Shown: positions 11,625 through 22,957 of the stretch, in pieces | How the letters are laid out: each line of letters begins with the position of its first letter | Position numbering within the stretch: position 1 is the stretch's first letter | Position numbers and translations under genes: made by a program | Origin: Begonia masoniana | Taxonomy: Eukaryota; Streptophyta; Magnoliopsida; Cucurbitales; Begoniaceae | Assembly (NCBI GenBank): GCA_022432975.1 | Contig: CM039512.1 | Location: 41,771,501-41,835,500 of the forward strand | Length of the DNA stretch: 64,000 nucleotides | Reading direction: 5' to 3' | The notes under the pieces: model-generated | What the model saw: only the letters and a program-made list of their open reading frames with translations | Told to the model about the DNA's origin: nothing | Database searches by the model: none

Positions 11625-12802
11625 TGACAGAAAATGGGAGAGTAAAATAGAACAAAATAAAATGGATGAAACTTGTCGTGGAGGATGTAGTAGAAATGCC
11701 TCAAAACAGAATGTGGGAAGAAGAGTGAAAGAATGTAATGGAGGAGAAATAGAATGTGGAAAACCCTTGGTTGACCAAGAAGCTATCTTATGTTATGCTT
11801 CTCGGTGCATGCCTTCCCGTGGAAAGGCAACAACTGCTGGACCCGGCTATCATCCTCAGCCTTTTAAACTCTAATAACAGAGAGGGAGGGAAATTAAGAG
11901 ATCACAGCCGCCGTAAGACTGATGATCAATGGAGGTACACTCCTCACGGCATAACCGTGGCTTACCTTGACGGCAACCAGAAATCCTTCTGGATTTTCAG
12001 AGAGAGCAAAATAGGTTTGCATTAATCAAAGGAATGTGTACAAACACTAAAAGCGATGCTTAAATACCTAAGATGGCTAGGTTTCGAAATGCCCAGAGGA
12101 GAATCTAGCCGTTGGGAGGGCTTCTGCTAGGTGTTCACGGAGTGGAGCTTAATGCTGACGAGGCCGCTTGCTTGGAGCAGAGAAGGGCTTCGGTTGATCG
12201 GCTAGTCCAGGTGAGCAATCCGTGCGCTTGCAGAGTGCTCGCCGTCGATCTCTGAATCCCGTGGTCGCTTGCTAAAGATCACTTCTCTAGTGGGCTTCTT
12301 CGTGTAGTTGAGGAGTAGGCAGAAGTCGACGGAATGATTTGTCACTGGGGCTAGGCTGCTTCATGTGAGGTTTGAGGAATTAAGTGGGCTGTAGCTTATG
12401 GGCTTTTTCCTTATAGGCCAATCTTCTCATGGGCTAGGTTGATGATGTATGGCCCAGTCTCCTCTTTAATTGCTCATGGGCTTGTAGTTCTTATAGCTCA
12501 TGGGTTTACCAAACACCTATGCCACCAGCTAATCCTAACTACACAATCTAATGCATGATGCAAATATATAATCCATACAATAAAGGCTAGAGTATGCCAA
12601 ATGAGTTCAAAAATTAAAATTACAAATTTAAACGGGCCGGGAAGACAAATTCCCATAGGCCTCTTGGTGACTCCTTTCATACGCTTCACGTGCATTCTTC
12701 CCAAGTAATTGTACCTACAAAAAGAGGACATGTAATAAGTAGAGAGATGAGATAATTCAAGGGAATTTGTTAGATTTCTTTTTGCATGCAAGAGGCATGT
12801 CA
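11625..12802 (-). repeat. element B 5' LTR
   Basis: This is the partner of 5297-6475, ending GAGGCATGTCA followed by the TSD TGAAG. In minus orientation it is the promoter-bearing LTR, next to the primer site. Confidence 0.92.
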
Positions 12803-12807
12803 TGAAG

Positions 12808-13104
12808 TCTCGAAACCCAAATGATTGCGGTACCACCCAAGGTGTAGACATACCCAGTCTTGCTCTTAGAACTGTCAATATCACTACCATTATCAGCATC
12901 AACGTATCCATCTAGACCCAAGTCTGATTTTTGAAAACATAAATCGAAATTTCAACTTTCCTTCAAGTATCGCAAGATCCATTTTACGGCTTCCCAATGT
13001 TTCATTCTTGGATTACTTGTAAATCTGCTGACAACTCCCACAACATGTGCAATGTCTGGTCGTGGACAAATCATCGCGTACATAAGACTACCAATAGCAG
13101 AGGC
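12808..13104 (-). pseudogene. element A RT-RNase H linker fragment
   Basis: On the minus strand this encodes the connection between RT and RNase H of copia element A. It includes the SLMYAMICPRPDIAH block (near 13060-13090), a KHWEAVKWILRYLK block and the first RNase H aspartate region. It is bounded by insertion B on the left and C on the right, and its frame continues into 4882-5296 and 25627-25696 once those are removed. At least one in-frame stop is present. Confidence 0.88.
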
Positions 13105-13641
13105 TGTTAAGTCTTGAAAAAGACTTATTCTACAAGTGCTTTTAATTATAAATTACTTAAATTTGAGTGATAAATCAAAGTAATGCATATATAGTAACGC
13201 CCCGAGTTATCTGAACCCGGTTCGCTACTCATTACTTGATCATAACTAAGAAATTTCGAATAAATTTAAAACTTCATTCGACATTCAAAATTTGACATTT
13301 TCTAAACGTTCAAAACATTTGAAAACTTTGCAGCGGAAAATTATTTAAAACTACAATGGGGATTTAACTAGCTGTGAAAATATTGTTGGAAAGATTAATG
13401 GAAATGTTTAAAGTATTCGGTCAAGAGAAAATAAGGTTTTAAATGATGGACTACTCAAGGAATTACAAAAGTCGAATTCATCTGCCGACGACAAAGTCAA
13501 CGGAAGGAAACGGAACGAGGTTCCTGCCGATGACGTCACGAGTTGAACTCGTCTGCCGACGACTAGTCAACGGAAGGAGCAGAAGCAGAAAACCAAAGGC
13601 TTCTGCCGATGACGTCTACACAACTTCACCCACAACTTCTT

Positions 13642-15140
13642 AACATAACTTCATCTGCCGATGAAGTTAACATAACTTCATCTGCCGATGAAGTTAACAT
13701 AACTTCATCTGCCGATGAAGTTAACATAACTTCATCTGCCGATGAAGTTAACATAACTTCATCTGCCGATGAAGTTAACATAACTTCATCTGCCGATGAA
13801 GTTAACATAACTTCATCTGCCGATGAAGTTAACATAACTTCATCTGCCGATGAAGTTAACATAACTTCATCTGCCGATGAAGTTAACATAACTTCATCTG
13901 CCGATGAAGTTAACATAACTTCATCTGCCGATGAAGTTAACATAACTTCATCTGCCGATGAAGTTAACATAACTTCATCTGCCGATGAAGTTAACATAAC
14001 TTCATCTGCCGATGAAGTTAACATAACTTCATCTGCCGATGAAGTTAACATAACTTCATCTGCCGATGAAGTTAACATAACTTCATCTGCCGATGAAGTT
14101 AACATAACTTCATCTGCCGATGAAGTTAACATAACTTCATCTGCCGATGAAGTTAACATAACTTCATCTGCCGATGAAGTTAACATAACTTCATCTGCCG
14201 ATGAAGTTAACATAACTTCATCTGCCGATGAAGTTAACATAACTTCATCTGCCGATGAAGTTAACATAACTTCATCTGCCGATGAAGTTAACATAACTTC
14301 ATCTGCCGATGAAGTTAACATAACTTCATCTGCCGATGAAGTTAACATAACTTCATCTGCCGATGAAGTTAACATAACTTCATCTGCCGATGAAGTTAAC
14401 ATAACTTCATCTGCCGATGAAGTTAACATAACTTCATCTGCCGATGAAGTTAACATAACTTCATCTGCCGATGAAGTTAACATAACTTCATCTGCCGATG
14501 AAGTTAACATAACTTCATCTGCCGATGAAGTTAACATAACTTCATCTGCCGATGAAGTTAACATAACTTCATCTGCCGATGAAGTTAACATAACTTCATC
14601 TGCCGATGAAGTTAACATAACTTCATCTGCCGATGAAGTTAACATAACTTCATCTGCCGATGAAGTTAACATAACTTCATCTGCCGATGAAGTTAACATA
14701 ACTTCATCTGCCGATGAAGTTAACATAACTTCATCTGCCGATGAAGTTAACATAACTTCATCTGCCGATGAAGTTAACATAACTTCATCTGCCGATGAAG
14801 TTAACATAACTTCATCTGCCGATGAAGTTAACATAACTTCATCTGCCGATGAAGTTAACATAACTTCATCTGCCGATGAAGTTAACATAACTTCATCTGC
14901 CGATGAAGTTAACATAACTTCATCTGCCGATGAAGTTAACATAACTTCATCTGCCGATGAAGTTAACATAACTTCATCTGCCGATGAAGTTAACATAACT
15001 TCATCTGCCGATGAAGTTAACATAACTTCATCTGCCGATGAAGTTAACATAACTTCATCTGCCGATGAAGTTAACATAACTTCATCTGCCGATGAAGTTA
15101 ACATAACTTCATCTGCCGATGAAGTTAACATAACTTCATC
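13642..15140. repeat. 27-bp palindromic tandem array, ~55.5 identical copies
   Basis: The unit is 27 bp. Its core TAACTTCATC-TGCC-GATGAAGTTA is a perfect 10-bp inverted repeat around a 4-nt loop. I see no base difference among the 55 full units; a partial unit closes the array. Because 27 is divisible by three and the core is palindromic, both strands are open over 500 codons and encode nearly the same nonapeptide (NITSSADEV on plus, MLTSSADEV on minus). Four degenerate relatives with CTGCCGA(C/T)GA cores lie at 13470-13610 and look like the source units. I do not consider it a gene. Confidence 0.97.
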
Positions 15141-15374
15141 CCAACAGAATATTGTTATCAGAAAAGAAACTCAAAAGCGAATTCCAAAACATTAAAATTT
15201 CTACTGTCATGAAAACTCAGTATAATAAATTTGAAATACTGTCAATTAGTCTTTGTTAGTCAATGACACCAGTCAAACCGCCCCATCAGATGCCTGACCA
15301 TTGCACAGCCGTGCTCCACCAACCTCATCTACTCGGTTACGCTCTCAGGGAAATCACCTGCTGTATCCTCAACA

Positions 15375-15870
15375 CTTACATCACAAAACTCATCTATTAG
15401 CCTAATGCTAAGCAAGTAAAGCATTAATGAAATGTATGCTGAAACATAAACCCTGATCATGCAGTTTCTAATTTTTCTCAACTCAGTTGTGTATCGTTCA
15501 TAAACTGGTCTGATCCCTAAGTTCCCTTGGGAGTGGGATCGGTTCTCCCAATGTAATAAATCCTCTACTCAGTTAAGGGGCGAAGGGCGGATTACTTCCC
15601 TTAACAGCTAATACAGATCCCTTAATTCCCTTGGGAGTGGGATCGGTTCTCCCAATGTAATAAATCCTCTACTCAGTTAAGGGGCGGATTACTTCCCTTA
15701 ACAGCTACTCTGTTTCATTCAATTCATACTCATCATAACCTTGCACATAAATTCATTTTCGTAATTCTTCAAAAACTTAATGCATGACATAAAGAAAAGA
15801 AACACTCAAACATGCATAAACCTACTGTTTTGTGATGTAGGCCCGAAGGCTCACACATTACTTTACTTAC
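15375..15870 (-). other. putative LTR intron 2 in D
   Basis: It starts GTAAGTAAAG, has a GCC-TTCG-GGC hairpin at 15841-15850, and ends at TTTTGTGATGTAAG. GTTTTGTGATGTA occurs inverted at 15827-15839 and 15377-15389, so the region near the donor can pair with the acceptor. It contains a duplicated block (starts 15512 and 15616) and the CTTAGCATTAGGCTAATAG segment before the acceptor, which could serve as a branch-point region. Confidence 0.45.
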
Positions 15871-15920
15871 CTGGCTCCTGGAAATCGCTCGGCTATATGC
15901 TACTCCAAAAATCGGCTCAC
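15871..15920 (-). other. putative LTR micro-exon (50 nt) in D
   Basis: On the minus strand GGTTTTAG| precedes and GCCAG|GTAAGTAAAG follows. The upstream donor is CAAG|GTGAG at 16139 (first intron-like block 219 nt). The second intron-like block runs to TGATGTAAG at 15375 (496 nt). It is one of seven matching arrangements in the window. Confidence 0.5.
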
Positions 15921-16396
15921 CTAAAACCATTGACAGATTATGGATTAGATCTCCACTAAACTTTATCTAACTACTGAAGTCTAAGGAAGCCAGTTTGGGG
16001 CTCTACTGATTAAGCATTCCCGATACATCACTAAACCCCAAAACCCAAATCTCTCACTCGCAGCTTATCGAAGATACGTACATTGCAATCCTTCAGCTAC
16101 CCTAGCACTAGAACGGCAAGTAGTTGATTCAAAACTCACCTTGGTTGGGGAAAACCGGAGGGGAAATCGCCCAGAGGTAGTCTGCTTGAGCAGAGAGGTA
16201 AGAGTAATAAAACAGTGGCGGCTAAACCTCACTAAACCTTTCCTTAAATACCTTATCCACAATATAAATTCGCAATTACCATCTTGCCCCTGCCTAGTCA
16301 TTTACAACCTAATCAACATTTCACTAAATTTTAACCATAAAAATTATATACCATCGTTTAATAACTTATTTTGATTTATTGAAACCGGGTGCTACA

Positions 16397-17510
16397 TATA
16401 TATTAATAGTGAATGCTGCAGCAAAGTCACAGTATCAGTATCTTTGTCAATTATTAAAAATACGTGTTATTTTTCAGATAATTATCACTAATTATTTTTA
16501 TTTGCAGATTACTGATGATGTGGAAGATTTAAAAGATGGAAACACATGAGAAAGTAATAACCCTTAGCGGGAAAAATCAAATTCAAAAGATTCAGAATAT
16601 GAAGAGAGAGAAAGGGAATGCAAAAATCAAGAAAAATCAAACCAATTAAAGAGAATCTTGAGAGAGAGAGAAAAAAAAGGGGTCTGGTCCGCAGAACAAA
16701 AGGGGGAAGAAAAAAAAAAGTCATTGAGGAGGAGGAGTCATTCAGCAAAGGAGGACGATTTTCAACAGAGAAGGCTCCACCAAATTTCTATTCTTCTTCT
16801 ACATTTTTTTACTTTATTTTATAATTCTATGGAATATTTAATCTCTTTATTTCTTATGAACTAATTCTCTTTTGGCTAGATGAGAGAGTACTAAACCATT
16901 GATTTCTTGTGGAATGCTTTTGATTTATGTTAAAAAATTCAATATATTTTTAGTGATTAATTTATTTTATGCACACCACATGAATAAATATTAGGATGCT
17001 ATTTTAGACACCATGAAATAGTTATTGAGACGTGTATTGAATTGCATGGATGATTGATGCATGTGACAAGTATCAATTATAAGTATTATCATAATGGTTG
17101 CTTAAATTCATGTGATATATAGAATAACGCTTAAGTAGAATTCTAGATTGTATTGATTTTTCATAAGTCTGAAAAATAATATAACAAAAGAATTAATCAA
17201 GAGAATAGACCAAGCCTTGATTCATGAGGAAATTCTAGTCATTTAATATAAAACTATAGCATTCCCTACAATATTCGTAGAAAGAAATCAATTGGTGAAG
17301 GAAATCAAATCGAAGCCGTTTCTAATTATCTAGTCATATAATTTGGGTTGGTTTCCATTATTTTCATATTTGATTTTTAATTTCTCTGAAATTAAATATT
17401 TGTTCCACAAATAGTTTAAAATTGATTAAATTTTGTCCTCGTGGGATCGATATCTTTGTACTACTTGAATTGCGATACGTGCACTTGCGTAGTGTCATTT
17501 TTGCACAACA
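16397..17510 (+). other. element C 5' LTR, downstream portion
   Basis: After the TATAT TSD of D this continues element C's LTR, colinear with about 24517-25621. It contains no gene. Short plus and minus frames here (16509-16864) recur in the 3' LTR with indels and are not conserved as protein. Confidence 0.85.
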
Positions 17511-17515
17511 AGTTT

Positions 17516-17534
17516 TTGCCGTCGTTGCCGGGGA
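17516..17534 (+). other. element C primer binding site
   Basis: Five bases after the LTR end the sequence reads TTGCCGTCGTTGCCGGGGA. It resembles the primer site commonly seen in Athila/Tat elements, thought to pair with tRNA-Asp, with a small change in its first half. Confidence 0.75.
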
Positions 17535-17623
17535 CAGAATTTTTTTCAATTTTTTTATTATTTTCTGGAATTTAATTTAATTATTTTTATTTTTATTTTA
17601 TTTTGTTAGGAACCGATCAATTA

Positions 17624-19199
17624 ATGCAAGACGAAGAAGATCAAAATTTAATTCCTTACGACCCTGAGATTGAAAGGACTTTCAGAGAGAGGAGACGCCA
17701 GCAGAATCAGAGATTTATTGAAGGAGGAGATATGAACCCCGACGCTGCTCGATAAGCTGAACAAATGAATAACGGTAACAAACCAGAGCGTCCGATTCGC
17801 GATTACGCCATACCAAATTTGGATAACCTAGTTCCTGGTATAGTCCGGCCAGTACTTCAAACAGCTCGATGCGAGCTAAGGCCGGTGATGTTTCAGATGT
17901 TGCAGTCTATCGGTCAGTTTAGCGGAATGGCAACAAAAGATCCCAATGCTCATTTAAGGGATTTTACACAGCTTTGTGATACTTTTGAAGATGAAGCAGC
18001 AAACTGCGAAGTGCTGAGACTTAAACTATTTCCATATTCTCTCCGCGATCGAGCTAGGTCCTGGTTAAATTCCCTGCCACCGAACTCAGTAAATTCATGG
18101 GCGGATTTAGCAAAAAGATTTCTGACAAAGTATTTCCCGCCAATAAAGAACGCAAGAATGAGAGGTGACATCATGAGTTTCCAGCAGCAAAATACAGAAT
18201 CGTTATATGAAGCTTGGGAGAGATTTAAAGAGTTGGTAAGGCAATGTCCAAATCATGGTGTTTCTGCATGGGTGCAATTGGAAACTTTCTATAATGGGTT
18301 GAACAGTAAACAAGAGCCATCCTTCATGCGTCAGCCAATGGAGCTATTTTGACAAAAACATATACAAAAGCATATGAGCTATTAGAAACAATAGCCACTA
18401 ATAAATATCAGTGGCCATCAGAGAGAGCAGGGACAACTAGGCGTAATGGAGTGATGGAACTTGATTAGTTGACTGCACTAACAGCACAATGTCTACCCTT
18501 ACCAATGCTATTAAGTCAATAAACTTGCCCCCGAAACAGCAACAAGTCTTGAGTTTATCATGTACTTGGTGTGGCGAGGAACACTCTTTTGAAAGCTGCC
18601 CTTCAAACCCGGAAGCTGTAAATTATGTGGGTTATAACCGGAACAATAATTCATTCAACTCTGGATGGAAACAGCAACCCAACTATCAATGGAATTCTCA
18701 GTTCAGAAACTCTAACCCTGGATCTTCGCAGCAACCACAAGGATTATCGCAGGCTAGTATTTCTCAGCAGAACAAGCAGCTACATTCCGAACAGTCAACC
18801 TCGTTAGAGCAAATGATGAAAGATTACATGACAAGAAATGACATGCTTATGCAGAACTTAACAACTTTGATTCAGAATCAAGCAGCATCTCACAGAAATC
18901 TTGAAACTCAAGTGGGTCAACTTGCTCAAGCCATGAATAACAGATCACAAGGCATGCTGCCAAGTGATAAAGCAATACCCAAGAGGGAAGGAAAAGAACA
19001 CTGCAATTCAATTCGGCTACGAAATGGGAGAGAAGTTAAAACGGTGTTAGAACCAGAAAAAGAAACTGAGATGGTTGAAATAGAGATAGAACAAGAAAAA
19101 GAGGTGGAAGAGAGCTCTGGAAAAAGAAAGAATGATGAATCTGGCGTGGATGCTGCAGCAAAGCCACAGCATCAGGTACCAGTAAACCAAAACGAATGA
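17624..19199 (+). pseudogene. element C gag
   Basis: The ATG at 17624 opens the Athila gag. A TAA stops it at 17753, and a second frame runs 17765-18352 with the retrotransposon gag capsid region (LRDFTQLCDTFE, LKLFPYSLRDRARSWL, LYEAWERFKELVRQCP). A frameshift near 18345 and further frame changes to 18489 follow. The last part has a CCHC-type knuckle (CTWCGEEHSFESC near 18564-18605) and a Gln-rich, then acidic, C-terminus ending at TGA 19197-19199. Pol continues in the same frame directly after that stop, so gag-pol was probably one reading frame. Confidence 0.88.
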
Positions 19200-22100
19200 C
19201 CTCCACCTCCATTTCCACAAAGACTTCAGAAGCAACACCAGGACAAGCAGTTCAGAAAATTTTTGGATGTTTTAAAACAGTTACATATCAACATTCCATT
19301 GGTAGAAGCCCTGGAACAAATGCCCAGTTACACTAAGTTTATGAAAGACATTCTTTCCAAAAAGAGAAAACTGAATGAATATGAAACAGTAGCAATTACA
19401 GAAGAAAGCAGTTACATTCTTCAGAACAAATTGCCACCGAAGCTACAAGATCCAGGCAGCTTCACAATTCCATGTACAATCGGAAGTAACTATATTGGGA
19501 AAGCATTATGTGATTTGGGAGCAAGCATCAATTTGATGCCAATGTCCATCTTTAAAAAGCTGAATATTAGAAAAGCGAGACCCACAACAGTAACGTTGCA
19601 GCTTGCTGATCGATCATTAGTTCAACCAGAAGGAAAAATAGAAGATGTTCTAGTTAAGGTTGATAAATTCATCTTTCCAGCCGACTTTATTATTTTGGAC
19701 TACGAAGCTGACCGGGAAGTGCCAATTATTCTAGGACGACCTTTTCTGGCTACGGGGAGAACATTGATCAACGTCCAGAAAGGTGAACTTACAATGAGAG
19801 TCAATGATCAACAAATCACATTCAATGTCTTGAAAGCAATGAAATTTCCAGATGAGGCTGAAGAGTGCTACTTGATAAAAGATTATGAAGTGCCACATAA
19901 TGCAAAAAATCATTCAGTATCAGCAAGCAGTAAGAGAAACAATGTTCATCAAAGAGAAAGAAAGAATCACCAGCCCTGGCCCAACCAGTTTGAAATTTTG
20001 GAAAGAGCAGTGACAAATTATAAAATGTTGAAAGCTTCTGTTGAAGATCCTCCAAAAGTTGAACTAAAGCAACTGCCAGCACACTTGAAGTATGCATTTT
20101 TGGGGACAGCTAACACATTACCCGTGATAATCTCGACTTCACTCACCTCAGGACAAGAATTGGAACTAATGGAAGTTTTACGAAAATTCAAAAATGCCAT
20201 TGCATGGACCATCGCTGACATAAAAGGTATTAGCCCGAGCATTTGCATGCACAAAATCCTGATGGAGCAGAATTATAAGCCTTCAATAGAACAACAAAGA
20301 CGTTTAAATCCCGTAATGAAAGAGGTAGTCAAGAAGGAAGTAATCAAATTATTAGATGCTGGAATTATTTACCCTATTGCCGACAGCTCATGGGTAAGTG
20401 CAGTACAGTGCGTACCAAAGAAAAGAGGAGTGACGGTAGTGACAAACCAGAAAAATGAATTGATTCCCACTCGAACAGTCAATGGATGGAGAGTATGCAT
20501 GGATTACCGTAAGCTAAATAAAATGACAAGGAAAGATCATTTTCCTTTGCCATTTATTGATCAGATGCTTGACCGACTAGCTGGGAAAGAATATTATTGT
20601 TTCTTGGATGGATATTCTGGCTATAATCAGATTTCCATTTCTCCTGAAGATCAAGAGAAGACTACGTTTACTTGCCCTTATGGAACGTTCGCATTTAGAC
20701 GCATGCCTTTCGGACTGTGCAATGCTCCAGCTACTTTTCAGCGATGCATGATGTCTATTTTCTCAGACATGGTCGAAAATTTTTTGGAAATATTCATGAA
20801 TGATTTTTCAGTCACGGGAGATTCTTTTAAAACATGCTTGAAAAATCTGGAAGTTGTGCTTCAGCGCTGTACAGAAACAGATCTAGTATTAAATTGGGAA
20901 AAATGCCATTTTATGGTGACTGAAGGCATTGTTCTTGGACACCGAGTTTCTAAAAGTGGAATTGAAGTTGATAAGGCAAAGATTGAGGTAATTGAGAAGC
21001 TTCCTCCTCCAACAACTATTAAAGGAATAAGAAGCTTCCTAGGGCATGCTGGTTTTTACAGAAGATTTATCAAAGATTTCTCCAAAATTTCTAAGCCACT
21101 TTGCTCTTTATTGGAAAACAATAAAGCATTCTGTTTTGATGAAGCATGTCAGCAAGCTTTTTCAGTTTTAAAACAAAAGCTTACCACTGCTCCTGTAATT
21201 GCAGCTCCTGATTGGTCACAACCATTTGAACTGATGTGTGATGCAAGTGATTTTGCTCTCGGAGTGGTACTAGGACAAAGGAAGGCAAAAATATTTCACT
21301 CAATTTACTACGCAAGCCGAACACTCTCTGAAGCACAACTCAATTATACGACAACTGAGAAAGAGCTGTTAGCAGTGGTCTTTGCCTTCGAGAAATTCAG
21401 ACAATATTTGCTGGGTACCAAAGTGGTCGTATACACAGATCACTCAGCAATTAAATACTTGATTTCAAAAAAAGATGCCAAACCGAGATTAATTTGATGG
21501 GTTCTATTGCTCCAAGAATTTGATTTAGAAATCAGAGATCGGAAAGGAAGTGAGAATCAAGTAGCTGACCATTTATTAAGATTGGATTCCAAAGGAGCAT
21601 CTCACAAAACAATCCCCATTTCAGAAAAATTTTCAGATGAGCAGTTGCTAAATATCACCGAAGTACCATGGTATGCCGATATTGTGAACTATATTGTAAG
21701 TGGTATCATTCCCTTTGATTTTCAGTTCCAGCAAAAGAAAATTTTTTTAAAAGATGTTAGACATTATTTCTGGGATGATCCTTATTTGTTTAAGTTATGT
21801 GCTGACCAAATTTTGAGAAGATGTATTCCAGAAACTGAATTTACAACAGTGCTGCAGCATTGCCATGCAGCATCATACGGAGGGCATTTTGGAGGAATTC
21901 GAACAGCGTCAAAAGTTTTACAGTCAGGTCTGTATTGGCCTACATTATTCCGAGATGCTAATAATTTTGTTAAATCATGTGATAGGTGTCAACGAATGGG
22001 AAATATCTCACGGAAGCATGAAATGCCATTAACAAATATATTAGAAGTTGAGCTTTTTGATGTTTGGGGCATTGATTTTATGGGACCATTTCCTTCATCC

Positions 22101-22957
22101 TATGAAATCAGTATATTTTGCTTGCTGTGGACTATGTCTCTAAGTGGGTGGAAGCTGTTGCACTCCCTACAAATGATGCTAAGGTGGTCACAAGATTTCT
22201 GCATCGCAATATTTTTACTCGGTTCGGAACACCAAGAGCTATCATCAGTGATGGAGGCAGCCATTTTTGCAACAAACAATTTCAGCAACTATTGGCAAAG
22301 TATGGAATTAAGCATAAAGTGACCACAGCTTATCATCCTCAAGCGAACGGACAAATGGAAGTATCGAATAGAGAAATAAAAAGGATTCTGGAGAAGGTGA
22401 TAAATACAAGCAGAAAAGATTGGGCTGAGAAATTACCAGACGCCTTGTGGGCATATAGAACAGCGTTCAAGACACCCATTGGTACATCTCCATTTCGTTT
22501 AGTGTTTGGAAAAGCTTGCCACCTACCAGTGGAGTTACTACACAAAACATATTGGTTAGTAGCTAAATTGAATATGGACATGGATGCAGCAGGAGAGAAA
22601 AGATTGTTGCAGCTTAACGAACTAGAAGAATTTAGACTCGAGGCTTACGAGAATGCTGTAATTTATAAGGACAAGGTGAAAAGATGGCATGATAAAAAAA
22701 TCCAGGATAGAATCTTTGAAGTGGGGCAACAAGTATTACTTTATAATTCTAGACTGAAGCTATTTCCTGGAAAGTTGAAGTCAAGGTGGACTGGTCCATT
22801 TAAAATTATAGGCATATATGATTTTGGAGTTTTGGAACTAATCAGTGAAACAACAGGGAAATCTTTCAAGGTTAATGGGCAGAGAGTTAAGCACTATTTT
22901 GAAGAAAATATGATGGATAACAGAAATGTGTCCATCCCTCTAATGGATGCTCCATGA
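19200..22957 (+). pseudogene. element C pol (protease, RT, RNase H, integrase)
   Basis: Athila pol in order: retropepsin (LCDLGASINLMP near 19510, VPIILGRPFLATG near 19725); RT (YCFLDGYSGYNQI near 20600, RMPFGLCNAPATFQRC near 20705, active site F-M-N-D near 20800); RNase H (CDASDFALGVVL near 21240, TDHSAIKYL near 21440); integrase zinc finger (CHAASYGGHFGG to CDRCQ, 21860-21990) and core ([22 protein letters not shown]). Breaks are an in-frame TGA at 21495-21497 and a frameshift near 22105-22120 inside the integrase core. The first Asp of the RT active-site pair is Asn. The polyprotein is therefore inactive. No chromodomain is present, as expected for Athila. Confidence 0.92.

Larger units (their letters stand above)
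5297..12802 (-). mobile_element. gag-protease-only Ty3/gypsy element B
   Basis: This is a complete minus-strand element. Its LTRs are 5297-6475 and 11625-12802 (1179 and 1178 bp, running TGACA to TGTCA), and TGAAG TSDs lie at 5292-5296 and 12803-12807. A primer site precedes the right LTR, and a purine tract (minus CGGAGAGGA) abuts the left LTR at 6476. The internal region codes for gag, a zinc knuckle and a protease, then an unfamiliar stretch of about 350 residues. It carries no reverse transcriptase, RNase H or integrase. About 2.3 kb of non-coding leader lies between primer site and gag. The LTRs look about 4% diverged by eye. It inserted into the RNase H region of copia element A. Confidence 0.92.
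13193..16396 (-). mobile_element. Tekay-like solo LTR D with 55-unit palindromic satellite
   Basis: This 3204-bp solo LTR has plus-strand ends AGTAACGCCCCG (decayed TG) and CCGGGTGCTACA and lies between TATAT TSDs. No internal region accompanies it, so it is a recombination product. Its sense strand is minus: TATA-like TATTTAAGG near 16245, an AGCCGCCAC block, donor-like CAAG|GTGAG at 16139, micro-exon 15871-15920, intron-like 15375-15870, then a 3' part that holds the 27-bp array. It shares this layout and the motif CTAATGCTAAGCAAGTAAAGC-like (near 15400) with elements I and K. Confidence 0.92.
13105..17510 (+). repeat. element C 5' LTR, split by solo LTR D
   Basis: It runs TGTTAAGTCTTG to TTTTGCACAACA. 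Solo LTR D occupies 13193-16396, with TATAT duplicated at 13188-13192 and 16397-16401. Removing D and one TSD copy gives about 1.2 kb colinear with 24429-25621. Confidence 0.94.

Noticed and set aside
13609..15195. Long open frames on both strands (over 500 codons each) encoding a repeated nonapeptide
   Set aside because: They arise from a stop-free 27-bp palindromic tandem repeat inside a solo LTR; no promoter, start context or homology supports a gene.
13193..16396. Possible internal part of the Athila 5' LTR
   Set aside because: The intact 3' LTR lacks it, and TATAT is duplicated at its borders, so it is a separate insertion.
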